A stretch of DNA of 46,930 nucleotides. Source: Gammaproteobacteria bacterium. GTDB taxonomy: Bacteria; Pseudomonadota; Gammaproteobacteria; DSM-16500. Below are positions 10,310 through 19,590 of this stretch, piece by piece. Position numbers and translations under genes: made by a program. Within the stretch, counting starts at the first letter, position 1. Each line of letters opens with the position of its first letter. The stretch covers positions 1 to 46,930 of the forward strand of contig BMAH01000061.1 in NCBI GenBank assembly GCA_014132615.1, in the 5' to 3' direction. The notes under the pieces were generated by a model. The model was given only the letters and a program-made list of their open reading frames with translations, ran no database searches and was not told where the DNA came from.

Positions 10310-10318
10310 ATTATATCA
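10310..10318 (-). promoter_or_regulatory. Extended -10 promoter of gyrA
   Basis: On the minus strand the sequence reads TGATATAAT, a perfect TATAAT with the TGN extension, 36 bases upstream of the gyrA ATG. I see no good -35 box at 17-18 bases, which fits an extended -10 promoter. Confidence 0.5.
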
Positions 10319-10365
10319 TAGCTTAGTGAAATATCCCACTTTCTATAGAAATTTTTCATGCAGGT

Positions 10366-12270
10366 TTAAAACATGAACTTACGGACATGAGACACTATTT
10401 CAGGAGAAAGTGATTGTAAATTCGTTTGCACATCAGCAAAAATGCTGCGCTGTAATAAGTTCAGTTTCACATCTACCTCACAAGCGTTATAAAGCAATGA
10501 ATATAATTGCCTATGTGCCGTTTGCTTTGAAGGCAAAGACATTAACCTCATCATCAGCGCTATTTTAATTGCGTAATTAAGGTGAGGAATAAAAGGGGTG
10601 ATTGCTGCGAGTCTTCTTGTTAGTTGACTGTAAGGGGGTTTACATATCAAGTCAAATAAAGTTAAAGCAATTTTCTGTTTATTCTCATGATTTGTAAATG
10701 TGACTGATTTTTTAACTAAATCCAACCGTATTTTAACAGAGATACGAAAATGTCCATTGTTTTTAGCAGCTTCTGTTTCAAGACGTTCGCGCAAGTTTAT
10801 ATATATTTCTTTTGATTCATTTTCATTTAAGTATTTAATGATATTTCTTACCTGCTTATAGTGAACACTCGTTTTTTTAGCTAGTAAACCTTCAAGCTCC
10901 TCTAAAAAACCTCGCTTTTCCTCACCCTCTAAATGATGATAAATCGTTGCAATTATCTTTAAACGAGCTTGGTGAGGCAGACAGTTTTCGGAATTTTTTG
11001 AATAATCAATCTGCTGAATAGAATCAAAACACCGCATTTGCACTTTCAAACGTAGATAGGGAAAAATATCACTTAGCACAATCAGTGCTCTTGGGTCTTT
11101 TGTTAAAAACGATTGTATTTCAGTCAATATAATTGTTTGTTCTTTCTTTTTTAACTTAAACCATACCCGTCTCAATAAACCTGGCTCATACCATAACAAA
11201 TTAAAGGGGGTAATTTTATTCTCTATATATTCATTTAAAATATGCTTACCATCTTCACCTACTTTATTCCTTAACAATAATAATAAGTTTAGAAAGCTTC
11301 CCGCCAATAAATCGTGTTGAACTTCCTTATCTATATAATTTAACAACGAAGGTAATAGTATCTTTTGTTGATCAGGCAGCATACGTTTTACTAAGGATAA
11401 AAAATCATAAACGATTAAATGATCCTTACTTTCCATTTTTGGCAGCAATTGAGAAATTAATTCTGCTACCGCTTCCTGCTCTGTGGGTGAAAAATAATGA
11501 TAAAACTTACGCAAGAGATGCCAATGTTCTGCATTAGGATGCTGCTTAAATAATGTTAGAATTTTCTCGATTATTTCTGGCCGCTTGCTGTTATCTATAT
11601 ATTTCCGTAGTTTACTGAGAATATCTACTGCACTCTTTCTTAATAACTCATTTTCTTTATTAGCGATTAATAAACTTAAAATATGAGCAATTATTTCTTG
11701 CTTTAATTTTAGAGAAACTCTTTTAAATATCGGCAAACTTATATAAGATTTTAATGCATAACATGCATTTAATTTTTTATTATCTTTATCTTTACGTGTG
11801 TTTCTAGCAATAGATCTAGCCAATTCTCTCTTGGCACGCATGACTTCTAATTCAAAGTTTTCAATGAAAATATCCACTAATGTTAACTTTTGAACTACCT
11901 CTTGATTTAAATAAACCTCATAACATCGGTACAAAGAAAGAAAAGCACTAAACATCTCTAACAGTTTATCTGCTTGTAAATTGCCGTGATGCTTATTTAA
12001 TAATTTGATGCTTAACAACACATAATCACTAGAGGTTTCTAAAGCGTTTTTACTTAATAAAATAGTAACAAAATCACGATTAAATTTATTCTTACCATCA
12101 TGTTCTAAATAATCTTGAAGCGCTTTTTGTAAAATCGCAGCAGGCTCTATTAAATGACTTGCCTGCCATTTGATCATTTCTTTTAAATAGTTATGTTGAC
12201 TTAAAGTTAGCTGTTGAATCCTTCTATGAGCTTGACCTAGGCCTTTTATGATCTGATGAGTAGCATGCAT
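10366..12270 (-). CDS. Orphan HEAT-like helical-repeat protein
   Basis: I recognise no named family. The 634-residue product is almost wholly alpha-helical, with repeated pairs of amphipathic helices (for example around KQEIIAHILSLLIANKENEL, RPEIIEKILTLFKQHP, QQKILLPSLLNYIDKEVQHD). This is the look of a HEAT/ARM-type solenoid. It is lysine-rich and has no signal peptide or membrane span. The start is placed at the ATG at 12270, with AGGA seven bases upstream; a GTG five codons further upstream has no visible ribosome-binding site. It sits alone between gyrA and fadD, in the same orientation. A scaffold or protein-binding role is plausible; an effector role is only inferred from the genome setting. 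Confidence 0.65.
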   Translation of the reverse strand: MHATHQIIKGLGQAHRRIQQLTLSQHNYLKEMIKWQASHLIEPAAILQKALQDYLEHDGKNKFNRDFVTILLSKNALETSSDYVLLSIKLLNKHHGNLQADKLLEMFSAFLSLYRCYEVYLNQEVVQKLTLVDIFIENFELEVMRAKRELARSIARNTRKDKDNKKLNACYALKSYISLPIFKRVSLKLKQEIIAHILSLLIANKENELLRKSAVDILSKLRKYIDNSKRPEIIEKILTLFKQHPNAEHWHLLRKFYHYFSPTEQEAVAELISQLLPKMESKDHLIVYDFLSLVKRMLPDQQKILLPSLLNYIDKEVQHDLLAGSFLNLLLLLRNKVGEDGKHILNEYIENKITPFNLLWYEPGLLRRVWFKLKKKEQTIILTEIQSFLTKDPRALIVLSDIFPYLRLKVQMRCFDSIQQIDYSKNSENCLPHQARLKIIATIYHHLEGEEKRGFLEELEGLLAKKTSVHYKQVRNIIKYLNENESKEIYINLRERLETEAAKNNGHFRISVKIRLDLVKKSVTFTNHENKQKIALTLFDLICKPPYSQLTRRLAAITPFIPHLNYAIKIALMMRLMSLPSKQTAHRQLYSLLYNACEVDVKLNLLQRSIFADVQTNLQSLSPEIVSHVRKFMF

Positions 12271-12355
12271 ATTCCATTCCTGCACTATTACGTCATCTGA
12301 TCTTACACCAAGATAGCTTTGTAAATCTTCCTGAACAAAGGACTAACATTAATAG

Positions 12356-14050
12356 CTATAAATTTGTTTGGGTAATACTTCCTTGAGATGGCATCTTTAA
12401 TGCACGGCGCAAAATCTTACCCACGTTAGTTTTAGGCAATTCTTGGGCGAACTCTATTTGTTTAGGAATTTTGTAAGGTGTTAAGTGCTGACGACAAAAA
12501 TTGATAATGTCCTCCGCAGTTAAAGCTGGATCATCTTTAACAACGAATGCTTTAGGCACTTCACCCGATGCTTCATCTTGAACAGCGACGACAGCAACCT
12601 CTCTTACCCCTTCTAATTTTGCTATTACATCTTCTATTTCATTAGGGTAAACATTAAAACCTGACACTAAAATCATGTCTTTTTTACGTTCCAACAAACG
12701 CACGTAACCTTTATCGTCGACAGTTGCTATATCACCTGTTAACAACCAACCATCTTTAGTAAATACTTTGGCTGTTTCGCTAGGATTATTCCAATATCCC
12801 TTCATTACTTGAGGACCCTTAACAGCTAATTCACCTGCTTGGTTTATAGGTAACTCTTGATCTTCATCATTTAGAATACAAATATCTGTGGAAGGAACAG
12901 GTAATCCTATGGTTCCATTAAATCCTTTTGCAGTGATAGGATTAATTGTTACACAAGGTGAAGTTTCAGTTAAGCCATAAGCTTCTAATAAAGGAGCACG
13001 AGTAATATGTTCCCATTTTTCAGCTACCGCTTTTTGCACTGCCATTCCACCGCCTAATGCTAAACGTAATGCAGAAAAATCTAATTTAGCAAACTGAGGG
13101 TTTTTTAATAAACCATTAAATAAGGTATTAACCGCAGTAATGGCAGTAAATTTAAATTTACTCATTTCTTTAATCATAGCGGGTATATCACGTGGATTCG
13201 TGATTAATACATTTAATCCGCCTATTTTAAAGAAATAAAGACAATTCGCCGTTAAAGAAAAAATATGATAAAGCGGCAAAGCCGTGATAATAATTTCACC
13301 TTTATCAGTTAATAGAGTTTTAAACCAGGCATCTGCTTGCATAATATTGGCAATGATATTTCTATGTGTCAGCATAGCACCTTTAGAAATACCCGTTGTT
13401 CCACCTGTATATTGCAAGAACGCAATATCTTGATTGTTTACTTCGACGCGTGAAAAAGATAAATCATTGCCTTTTTTTAATGCTTGCTTAAAAGAAATCG
13501 CCTGAGGAATATTCCAAGCAGGAATTTTTTTGTAAATATATTTTAAAACAAAATTAATAGCATAAGCTTTAAGTGGCGGCAGCATGTCACCTACTTGGCT
13601 CATAATAATATGCTTTATTTTAGGCATATTGGGTAATGCTTTTTCTACCGTATTTGCAAAATTAGTTACGGTTACTAACGTTTCAGCGCTTGAATCATTT
13701 AATTGGTGTTCAAGCTCAAAAGGGGTATATAAAGGATTAACATTAACGACAATTAAGCCTGCTCTAAATGCGCCGTACATGACAATAGGATATTGCAATA
13801 GATTAGGCAGCATAATCGCAATTCTATCGCCTTTCTTTAACTTTAATTCCTGCTGCAAATAAGCTGCAAAATCGCGAGTATATTTATCTAAATCATTAAA
13901 AGTTAGCGTTACGCCTAAATTATAGAATGCCGGCCTATCGCGATAAAATTGGCAAGATTTTTCAAAAATTTCGACTAGGGAATGATAAGCATCAGGATTA
14001 ATTTCAGCAGGTACACCCGGTGGGTAATTTTTCAGCCAGATTTTTTCCAC
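12356..14050 (-). CDS. fadD: Long-chain fatty acid-CoA ligase
   Basis: Activates long-chain fatty acids to acyl-CoA through an acyl-AMP intermediate, usually at the inner membrane during uptake. The ANL-superfamily P-loop YTGGTTGISKG lies at about residues 214-224. EAYGLTETSP, the FACS signature GWLLTGDIATVDDKGYV, the hinge ERKKDMILVSGFNVYPNEIE and the C-terminal catalytic-lysine motif PKTNVGKILRR follow in order. I chose a GTG start (VEKIWLKNYPPGVPAEINPD), because it aligns with the E. coli FadD N-terminus and has AAGGA seven bases upstream; the frame is open 20 codons further but that part is not FadD-like. The resulting 564 residues match the family (561 in E. coli). With the thiolase at the left edge it points to use of host or environmental fatty acids. 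Confidence 0.95.
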   Translation of the reverse strand: MEKIWLKNYPPGVPAEINPDAYHSLVEIFEKSCQFYRDRPAFYNLGVTLTFNDLDKYTRDFAAYLQQELKLKKGDRIAIMLPNLLQYPIVMYGAFRAGLIVVNVNPLYTPFELEHQLNDSSAETLVTVTNFANTVEKALPNMPKIKHIIMSQVGDMLPPLKAYAINFVLKYIYKKIPAWNIPQAISFKQALKKGNDLSFSRVEVNNQDIAFLQYTGGTTGISKGAMLTHRNIIANIMQADAWFKTLLTDKGEIIITALPLYHIFSLTANCLYFFKIGGLNVLITNPRDIPAMIKEMSKFKFTAITAVNTLFNGLLKNPQFAKLDFSALRLALGGGMAVQKAVAEKWEHITRAPLLEAYGLTETSPCVTINPITAKGFNGTIGLPVPSTDICILNDEDQELPINQAGELAVKGPQVMKGYWNNPSETAKVFTKDGWLLTGDIATVDDKGYVRLLERKKDMILVSGFNVYPNEIEDVIAKLEGVREVAVVAVQDEASGEVPKAFVVKDDPALTAEDIINFCRQHLTPYKIPKQIEFAQELPKTNVGKILRRALKMPSQGSITQTNL

Positions 14051-14133
14051 GCTATTTTCCTTGCGATTTATTAAGACTAAAGACAAGCTAATTTTATAAT
14101 AGCTTTGCACATCCTTGGCTAGTCAAAAGCTAA

Positions 14134-14207
14134 TCGGGACGGCCGGATTTGAACCGGCGACCACTTGCGCCCCATGCAAGTGCGCTACCAGGCTGCGCCA
14201 CGCCCCG
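14134..14207 (-). tRNA. tRNA-Pro (anticodon GGG)
   Basis: The minus strand folds into a full cloverleaf. The acceptor stem is CGGGGCG/CGTCCCG with the proline-typical C1:G72 pair and A73. The D-arm is GCGCAGCCTGGTAGCGC. The anticodon arm loop contains TGGGG, giving anticodon GGG (reads CCC/CCU). The T-arm carries GGTTCAAATCC. The 3' CCA is not encoded: TTA follows the discriminator base. It lies downstream of ihfA-merR. Confidence 0.95.
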
Positions 14208-14271
14208 TTTTTAAGACTTAAAACATCAATAAATTGATGCAGCGGTATTTTAGCCTATCCCGCTAATTTGA

Positions 14272-14292
14272 CAACTTATTTATGATAAGTTG
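14272..14292 (-). terminator. Hairpin after merR-like gene
   Basis: A perfect 8-bp inverted repeat, CAACTTAT (14272-14279) and ATAAGTTG (14285-14292), with a 5-nt loop, starts ten bases past the stop of the MerR-like gene. It has low GC and no T tract, so it is a weak candidate for the end of the thrS-to-merR operon before tRNA-Pro. A second small palindrome, CATCAATAAATTGATG, lies at 14224-14239. Confidence 0.4.
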
Positions 14293-14301
14293 AATGTTTT
14301 A

Positions 14302-14685
14302 TCAGCTAGCTTGCAAATCAGCCTGCAGATTTTGTAATAGCCCTTCCAAATCTGCAATGATTGTTTTCACGACGTCATTAGATTTAGTGGTTTTACTAGC
14401 TACTGGTGCTGTAGTCAGTTGAGCGCGCGCGCCTTCAATCGTAAAGCCATCTTCGTAAAGCAATTTCTTTATTTGCCTTACAAGTAAAACATCATGTTGC
14501 TGGTAATAACGACGATTACCGCGGCGCTTTACTGGTTTTAAAGGGGGGAATTCTTGCTCCCAATAACGCAATACATATGCTTTTACTGAACATAGATAAC
14601 TGACTTCGCTAATAGTAAAATAGCGTTTGTCAGGTATAGGTGGTAAATCCTTTCCCGAATAACGTTTACGCTTCGCCTGGCTCAC
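14302..14685 (-). CDS. MerR-family transcriptional regulator (ihfA-linked)
   Basis: A small DNA-binding protein whose winged-helix HTH reads [30 protein letters not shown] (condensed: [26 protein letters not shown]), followed by the wing [20 protein letters not shown] and [11 protein letters not shown]. This is the conserved MerR-like gene found directly after ihfA in many gammaproteobacteria. Its ligand and targets are not established as far as I know. No metal-binding cysteine pair is present. I place the start at the GTG at 14685, which has AAGGA seven bases upstream and overlaps the end of ihfA by 20 bases. An ATG at 14736 is also in frame but would overlap ihfA by 71 bases. Product 127 residues. 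Confidence 0.85.
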   Translation of the reverse strand: MSQAKRKRYSGKDLPPIPDKRYFTISEVSYLCSVKAYVLRYWEQEFPPLKPVKRRGNRRYYQQHDVLLVRQIKKLLYEDGFTIEGARAQLTTAPVASKTTKSNDVVKTIIADLEGLLQNLQADLQAS

Positions 14686-15007
14686 TTTCTTGTCCTTGCT
14701 GTCCTTGTATCTCTTTACCAACATGTTTTTCAACACGTGCCTTTAATTTTTGACCACTATGGAAAGTCACGACTCGACGTGCGGTAACAGGTACTTCTTC
14801 ACCTGTTCTTGGATTACGCCCTGGACGTTCTTTTTTATCGTGAAGAGTAAAGTTGCCGAAACCTGAAATTTTGACTTGCTGACCATTAATTAGCGCATTG
14901 ATAATACGTTTGAACACTTCATCAACGATTTCTTTGGCTTCACGATTTGTTAAACCAATTTCTTCGTCTAAGTGCTTAGCAAGATCTGCTTTGGTTAATG
15001 TCGCCAT
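14666..15007 (-). CDS. ihfA: Integration host factor subunit alpha
   Basis: IHF-alpha pairs with IHF-beta to bend DNA sharply at specific sites, acting in transcription, replication and recombination. The 113-residue protein starts [19 protein letters not shown] and carries the beta-ribbon arm motif [17 protein letters not shown] with the intercalating proline, then [19 protein letters not shown]. The C-terminal tail is Gln/Glu-rich and slightly longer than in E. coli. The stop of pheT lies one base before its ATG, and its ribosome-binding site AAGGAG is inside the end of pheT, so the two genes are tightly coupled. The arrangement pheS-pheT-ihfA is conserved in gammaproteobacteria. Confidence 0.96.
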   Translation of the reverse strand: MATLTKADLAKHLDEEIGLTNREAKEIVDEVFKRIINALINGQQVKISGFGNFTLHDKKERPGRNPRTGEEVPVTARRVVTFHSGQKLKARVEKHVGKEIQGQQGQESEPGEA

Positions 15008-15008
15008 A

Positions 15009-17384
15009 TCAACTCCTTAAGTCCGCTCCTAATTGCCCTTTCAACGTGACGATAACACGTTCCATGAGTGTTGCAATTTCATCGTCTACCAGAGTACGCG
15101 TTGGATGTTGAAAAATCAAAGCCAATGCGATACTTTTCTTCCCTTCCGAAACTCCCTTTCCTTGATAGACGTCAAAAATAAAAATATCTTTTAACCAATC
15201 ACCTACAGACATCTTTATTGTATCCTGAATCTCCTCCGCCGGTATAGCCTGATTTACAAGAATTGCTATATCCCGTCTAATTTCTGGGAATTTGGATATT
15301 TCGTTAACATGTGGCTTATTAAGTTCATTAAAAACACTAACACCCAATTCAAAAACAAAAATTGGACGGTTTGAGTCTATTTCTTTTAATACAGAAGGAT
15401 GTAATGCGCCCATTACCCCCACTTTTTTATTTTTAAAATAAATACCGGCAGTTTGACCAGGGTGTAAAGCGGGATGCATTTCACGCTGAAAAGATAAATC
15501 AGCATTTATACCTACATGTTTAAAAATTTGCTCAATATCACCTTTTAAGTCAAAAAAATCAGCTTCTCTATTAATTTGACCCCATTGCTCAGGCGATGCA
15601 TCACCCATTAGCAAACCAGCTATTTTTTGGATTTGCTCTAGTTGATCACCCTGACTTAAAAAACAACTTCCTATTTCTACTAACTTCGCCCTATGTTGCT
15701 GACGACTCGTATTATATAGCAAGGTATTTATTAATCCCGGCCACAAATTGGTGCGCATCACTGTCATATCAGCTGTAATGGGATTGACCAGCTCTCTCAC
15801 TGTTACTTCTGGGTTTAGTAAAGTTTGTAATTTTTTATCGACGAAACTATAGGAAATTACTTCGTGATAGCCGTGCGCTTTAAACACATTGCGTAAAGGA
15901 TATAAATCAATTGAGTTTTCAATGTGATTAGCTTGTAATGCAGCACGCAGTGTATGGGTAGGAATATTATCGTAGCCATACAAGCGGGCAACTTCTTCAA
16001 TCAAATCTTCTGTTATTTGCAAATCAGATCGGTAAGATGGAACTGAAACTAGCCACGCATTTTTCTCTTTTTTAACATCAAATTTTAACTGAGAAAAAAT
16101 TTCATCGACTTGTTGCTCTGGAATAGCAATACCTAATACTTTATCTAATTTTTCTTGTGTTAACCTAATGATTGGAGATTTAGGTAAATCCTTTTCTGAT
16201 TTTACTTCTATGACTGGTCCTGCTTCACCTTGCGTGATTTCTAAAATTAATTGTGTCGCACGCTCAATTGCTTTGCGTTGTAAAGTGAAATCTATTCCAC
16301 GTTCAAAACGATACGCAGAATCAGAATTTAAATTATAATACTGTCTTTGTCTTGCAATGGTCTTTGGTGAAAAATAAGCGCTTTCTAGAAAAATATCTTT
16401 TGTTAATGTTGTTACACCTGAATCCATTCCACCCATCACGCCTGCAATAGCAAGCGGTGATTTTTTATCAGCAATCACTAATGTTTCTGAATCTAATTTA
16501 ACTTCTGAGCCATCTAATAAAGTAATCATTTCATCTTGTTTAGAAAGCCGCACCTCTATGCCTTGCTGGATTTTATGTAAATCGAAAGCATGCATAGGTT
16601 GACCTAGTTCTAACATGACGTAGTTAGTAACATCGACGACTGCATTAATTGATCTAATACCACTTCTGCGTAAACGCTCTTTAAGCCAAACCAGTGTTGG
16701 TGTATCTATTTTTACATTGCGAATAATGCGTCCTACATAACAAGGACAAGCGGATTTTTCTTTTACTTCAACGGAAATTACGTCTGATAACGTTGCAGCA
16801 ATTTCATCAATTTTAATTTCATTGATAGGTGCATTGGTGAGCGCACTAACCTCACGCGCGATTCCTTTTACACTAAGGCAATCACCGCGATTAGGTGTAA
16901 TGGAAATATCAATAACATGATCAGATAAATTTAAATAATCCCATAACGATTTACCTAATGGTGCATCATGAGACAGTTCCATAAGGCCGTCACTGTTTTC
17001 TGCTAAGCCTAATTCTGCAGCAGAACACAGCATACCTTGTGAAACAACGCCGTTAAATTCTGTTTCCGTTATAACTTGTTTATTTGGCATAACAGCATTT
17101 ATTTTAGCTAATGGCGCTTTCATGCCAGCTTCTACATTAGCTGCACCACAGATAATGGTTAACGGTTGCTTCTCACCCGTTGTTACTTTACATATTTTTA
17201 ATTTCTCTGAACGCGGGTGAGCATCGATAGCAATTATTTCTGCAACGACTATGTCATGAAATGGTTGTGCAACGGGATCTGCACTCTCAACTTCTAAACC
17301 TGCCATCGTTAATGCATCACATAATGCTTCACGATTTAAATTAGGCCTAACCCATTCACGTAACCATAATTCGCTGCATTTCAT
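15009..17384 (-). CDS. pheT: Phenylalanyl-tRNA synthetase beta subunit
   Basis: The beta chain of the alpha2-beta2 PheRS, responsible for tRNA binding and editing of mischarged Tyr-tRNA-Phe. The 791-residue protein shows the EMAP-like tRNA-binding domain near residues 40-150 ([16 protein letters not shown]), the B3/B4 editing region ([19 protein letters not shown]), the B5 domain, the catalytic-like core ([11 protein letters not shown]) and the C-terminal ferredoxin-like anticodon-binding domain ([14 protein letters not shown]). I start at the ATG giving [12 protein letters not shown], the family N-terminus, rather than at an in-frame TTG five codons upstream. The gene is separated from pheS by about 250 bases of repeat-derived DNA, which is unusual for this pair. 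Confidence 0.96.
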   Translation of the reverse strand: MKCSELWLREWVRPNLNREALCDALTMAGLEVESADPVAQPFHDIVVAEIIAIDAHPRSEKLKICKVTTGEKQPLTIICGAANVEAGMKAPLAKINAVMPNKQVITETEFNGVVSQGMLCSAAELGLAENSDGLMELSHDAPLGKSLWDYLNLSDHVIDISITPNRGDCLSVKGIAREVSALTNAPINEIKIDEIAATLSDVISVEVKEKSACPCYVGRIIRNVKIDTPTLVWLKERLRRSGIRSINAVVDVTNYVMLELGQPMHAFDLHKIQQGIEVRLSKQDEMITLLDGSEVKLDSETLVIADKKSPLAIAGVMGGMDSGVTTLTKDIFLESAYFSPKTIARQRQYYNLNSDSAYRFERGIDFTLQRKAIERATQLILEITQGEAGPVIEVKSEKDLPKSPIIRLTQEKLDKVLGIAIPEQQVDEIFSQLKFDVKKEKNAWLVSVPSYRSDLQITEDLIEEVARLYGYDNIPTHTLRAALQANHIENSIDLYPLRNVFKAHGYHEVISYSFVDKKLQTLLNPEVTVRELVNPITADMTVMRTNLWPGLINTLLYNTSRQQHRAKLVEIGSCFLSQGDQLEQIQKIAGLLMGDASPEQWGQINREADFFDLKGDIEQIFKHVGINADLSFQREMHPALHPGQTAGIYFKNKKVGVMGALHPSVLKEIDSNRPIFVFELGVSVFNELNKPHVNEISKFPEIRRDIAILVNQAIPAEEIQDTIKMSVGDWLKDIFIFDVYQGKGVSEGKKSIALALIFQHPTRTLVDDEIATLMERVIVTLKGQLGADLRS

Positions 17385-17439
17385 ATCATTATCTCTCAAG
17401 TTTTTTCATTAGCATTGCTGTATCAATGTTTGTTAAGCT

Positions 17440-17622
17440 CCTTCTCCCGCCCACTGAATGAGAAAAGGTCACTGCTATTGGTTGCGGGAGAAGGTTAGGA
17501 TGAGGGAGAACTGTAGTATTTAAATATTTAATACTTATTCATCCTTTATCGTTTTCCCTCACCCTAGCCCTCTCCCACACTCACCATTTGAGTCTTTTTC
17601 TACTTCAGAGGGTGGGAGAGGG
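17440..17622. repeat. Paired palindromic repeats between pheS and pheT
   Basis: Two hairpins with related but inverted sequence fill this gap. The first has arms CCTTCTCCCGC (17440-17450) and GCGGGAGAAGG (17484-17494). The second has arms CCCTCTCCCAC (17568-17578) and GTGGGAGAGGG (17612-17622). The inner flanks also match in inverted orientation: TTAGGATGAGGGAGAA near 17495 against TTTTCCCTCACCCTAG near 17552. The whole is therefore an imperfect long palindrome. CCCTCACCCTAGCCCTCTCCC-type sequences are a widespread proteobacterial intergenic repeat (from memory). No open reading frame is present. It interrupts an operon whose two products must be made in equal amounts. Confidence 0.75.
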
Positions 17623-17635
17623 AACTAAAGCATTT

Positions 17636-18649
17636 TTAAAACTGTTTTAGAAAACGTAAATCATTTTCAAATAATGAGCGCAAATCAGAGATACCGTATT
17701 TCAACATGGTTAAGCGATCTATGCCTACGCCAAAAGCAAAACCTTGGTAGCGTTCGCTATCTATATTTACTTCTTTTAACACATTAGGATGCACCATGCC
17801 GCAACCTAATACTTCTAACCAACCTGTATTTTTACAAATGCGACAACCTTTTCCTTGGCAGCTTAAGCAACCTATATCCACCTCAGCTGAAGGTTCAGTA
17901 AACGGAAAATACGATGGCCTAAATCGAATAGCCACGTCCGTTTCAAAGAAAGCGGTTAAAAATTGATTTAACAATCCTTTCAAATCAGCAAATGAAACAT
18001 GCTCATCTATCATTAAACATTCCATTTGATGGAACATTGGCGTGTGAGTTAAATCAAAATCGCGCCTGTATACCCGACCCATCGCTACCATTCGCAAAGG
18101 CGGCGATAATTTTTTCATCGCATGAATTTGCACAGGCGACATTTGGCTGCGTAATAATAAGCCGTCGTTAAAATAGAAGGTATCTTGCATCGCACGCGCG
18201 GGGTGCAAAGGGGGAACATTTAACGCGGTGAAATTATAATAATCATCTTCTATTTCTGGACCTTCCATAAAACTAAAGCCCATTTGGCTGAAGATAATGC
18301 GTAAATCTTCAAACGTTTTAGTAATAGGATGAATACTTCCTATACTTTGGGCACGACCAGGCAAAGTAATATCAACGGATTCACTAGCTAATTGGTTTTC
18401 AATTTGGACTGCGTTTAATTCGACACTGCGTGTCTCTATCAGCGCTTGAATCGCTTCCTTCACAGAATTAACTTTCTGTCCGGCAGCAGGACGTTCAGAA
18501 GCAGGTAACTGACCTAATGTTTTTAAGTACTCAGTTAACTCACCCTTTTTTCCTAGGTATTTAACTCTAATTAGTTCTAATGATTTTAAATCAGCGGCAG
18601 AATGAATAGCAGAAGTTGCGTCTTGCAGAATATTGTCTAAGGCTTGCAT
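17636..18649 (-). CDS. pheS: Phenylalanyl-tRNA synthetase alpha subunit
   Basis: The catalytic alpha chain of PheRS, which forms Phe-AMP and charges tRNA-Phe. The 337-residue protein has an N-terminal coiled coil (about 1-90) and the class II catalytic domain. Motifs visible are the motif 2 region [35 protein letters not shown], a CxxCxGxGCxxCKNTGW cysteine cluster, and motif 3 [15 protein letters not shown]. The residue corresponding to E. coli Ala294, which shapes the Phe pocket, lies in motif 3 and looks wild type. It follows rplT by about 107 bases that include a hairpin. I found no pheM-like leader peptide in that gap. Confidence 0.96.
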   Translation of the reverse strand: MQALDNILQDATSAIHSAADLKSLELIRVKYLGKKGELTEYLKTLGQLPASERPAAGQKVNSVKEAIQALIETRSVELNAVQIENQLASESVDITLPGRAQSIGSIHPITKTFEDLRIIFSQMGFSFMEGPEIEDDYYNFTALNVPPLHPARAMQDTFYFNDGLLLRSQMSPVQIHAMKKLSPPLRMVAMGRVYRRDFDLTHTPMFHQMECLMIDEHVSFADLKGLLNQFLTAFFETDVAIRFRPSYFPFTEPSAEVDIGCLSCQGKGCRICKNTGWLEVLGCGMVHPNVLKEVNIDSERYQGFAFGVGIDRLTMLKYGISDLRSLFENDLRFLKQF

Positions 18650-18709
18650 GTAAAGATAACGTCCTTTGGCCTAGTGGTTGATAAAACTTACGAGTAACTA
18701 GGGCAGTAG

Positions 18710-18734
18710 AGAGCTGGGCTTTTGACCCAACTCT
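18710..18734 (-). terminator. Hairpin between rplT and pheS
   Basis: An inverted repeat AGAGCTGGG (18710-18718) and CCCAACTCT (18726-18734), with one G-U pair, has a 7-nt loop. It sits midway between the rplT stop and pheS. No T tract follows on the minus strand, so it may be a partial terminator, an RNA-processing signal or an attenuator remnant. Confidence 0.4.
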
Positions 18735-18756
18735 ACAACAATCTTTACACTACCCG

Positions 18757-19122
18757 TTAGGCAGCAGCAGCTAAGCTTGCTTTAGCTTGATCAGCTAACA
18801 CGGTGAATGCTGCTTTATCGTAAACAGCAATATCTGCTAATACTTTTCTATCAACTTCAATCGCTGCTTTCTTTAAGCCATTCATGAAGGTGCTGTAAGT
18901 CATGCCGTGTAAACGAGCAGCCGCGTTGATACGCACTATCCACAATGCACGAAATTCACGTTTTCTTTGACGCCTATCGATATAAGCATATTGAGCCGCT
19001 TTAATAACTGCTTGCTTAGCAACACGAAAAACGCGGCTGCGAGCTCCATAATAACCTTTGGCTTTAGCAAGAACTTTCTTATGCTTGGCTCTAGCAGTGA
19101 CGCCACGTTTAACTCTTGACAT
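18757..19122 (-). CDS. rplT: 50S ribosomal protein L20
   Basis: L20 is an early 23S rRNA-binding assembly protein. The 121-residue product has the basic N-terminal extension [19 protein letters not shown] followed by [41 protein letters not shown] and [15 protein letters not shown]. All these motifs are canonical and the length is normal (118 in E. coli). In E. coli L20 represses its own operon by binding rpmI-rplT leader RNA; whether that holds here is unknown, and the gap to rpmI contains an inserted-looking palindrome that would alter the RNA structure. Confidence 0.97.
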   Translation of the reverse strand: MSRVKRGVTARAKHKKVLAKAKGYYGARSRVFRVAKQAVIKAAQYAYIDRRQRKREFRALWIVRINAAARLHGMTYSTFMNGLKKAAIEVDRKVLADIAVYDKAAFTVLADQAKASLAAAA

Positions 19123-19170
19123 ATCTCATTCCTCTATTCTAATTAGATAAACATCTATTATTGACTCAGG

Positions 19171-19244
19171 TGTCATACCGGTGTGCTTCTAGCCGGTACC
19201 TCTTTAACCTTCTGGATGCCAGCTAAAAGCACGCTGGCATGACA
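19171..19244. repeat. Imperfect palindrome between rpmI and rplT
   Basis: Left arm 19171-19200 (TGTCATACCGGTGTGCTTCT and on) and right arm 19214-19244 are inverted copies that differ mostly by transitions; many of these would be G-U pairs in RNA. The consensus GTCATNCCNGCGTGCTTTTNGC is the same as in the palindrome at 46610-46852, so the two belong to one dispersed family. No coding capacity. Confidence 0.7.
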
Positions 19245-19286
19245 TACTCTGCAACACACTCTACATCAATAATAGATAAGTATTCT

Positions 19287-19541
19287 TTACGCGTATGGGA
19301 GCATTTGCTCTATACGGCCTAAATCTTCACGTCTTACTTTAAGACCACTGCGTAAGTGACGTTTACGTTTAGTCGTTTTCTTAGTTAAAATGTGATTGCG
19401 ATTTGCGCTTTTGCACTTAAAACCGCCTTTTACTTTAACGCCGTTTTTAGCAGTTGCACTACCCGCTTTACGAAAGCGCTTAGCAGCACCGCGATTCGAC
19501 TTTAACTTCGTAATTTTTGCACCTCTATAAGCTCTTGGCAT
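19287..19541 (-). CDS. rpmI: 50S ribosomal protein L35, extended form
   Basis: L35 is a small basic protein of the large subunit. The core is unmistakable: [13 protein letters not shown], then [29 protein letters not shown] and the C-terminal MLPYA. The product is 84 residues, whereas the family is about 65. The excess comes from an N-terminal addition (MPRAYRGAK before the residues that align with MPKLKTN) and an insertion of about ten residues, [10 protein letters not shown], between KRFRKAG and KGGFK. The ATG is confirmed by GGAG six bases upstream, so the extension is probably translated. No downstream ATG/GTG/TTG start exists that would yield the standard form. Position in infC-rpmI-rplT is canonical. 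Confidence 0.95.
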   Translation of the reverse strand: MPRAYRGAKITKLKSNRGAAKRFRKAGSATAKNGVKVKGGFKCKSANRNHILTKKTTKRKRHLRSGLKVRREDLGRIEQMLPYA

Positions 19542-19590
19542 TTAAAACTCCAACGTACTATCTAAACAATAAATTAAAAGGCGTTAACGC

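Noticed and set aside
14051-14110. Longer N-terminus for FadD
   Set aside because: The 20 extra residues are not FadD-like, while the GTG at 14050 has AAGGA and aligns with the family start.
14686-14736. ATG start at 14736 for the MerR-like gene
   Set aside because: It would overlap ihfA by 71 bases and add non-conserved residues; the GTG at 14685 has a better ribosome-binding site. Not fully excluded.
17440-17622. CRISPR-like array between pheS and pheT
   Set aside because: Only two hairpins in opposite orientation, no regular spacers, no cas genes.
18650-18756. pheM-type leader peptide and attenuator before pheS
   Set aside because: No short Phe-rich open frame with a ribosome-binding site; the hairpin lacks a T run.
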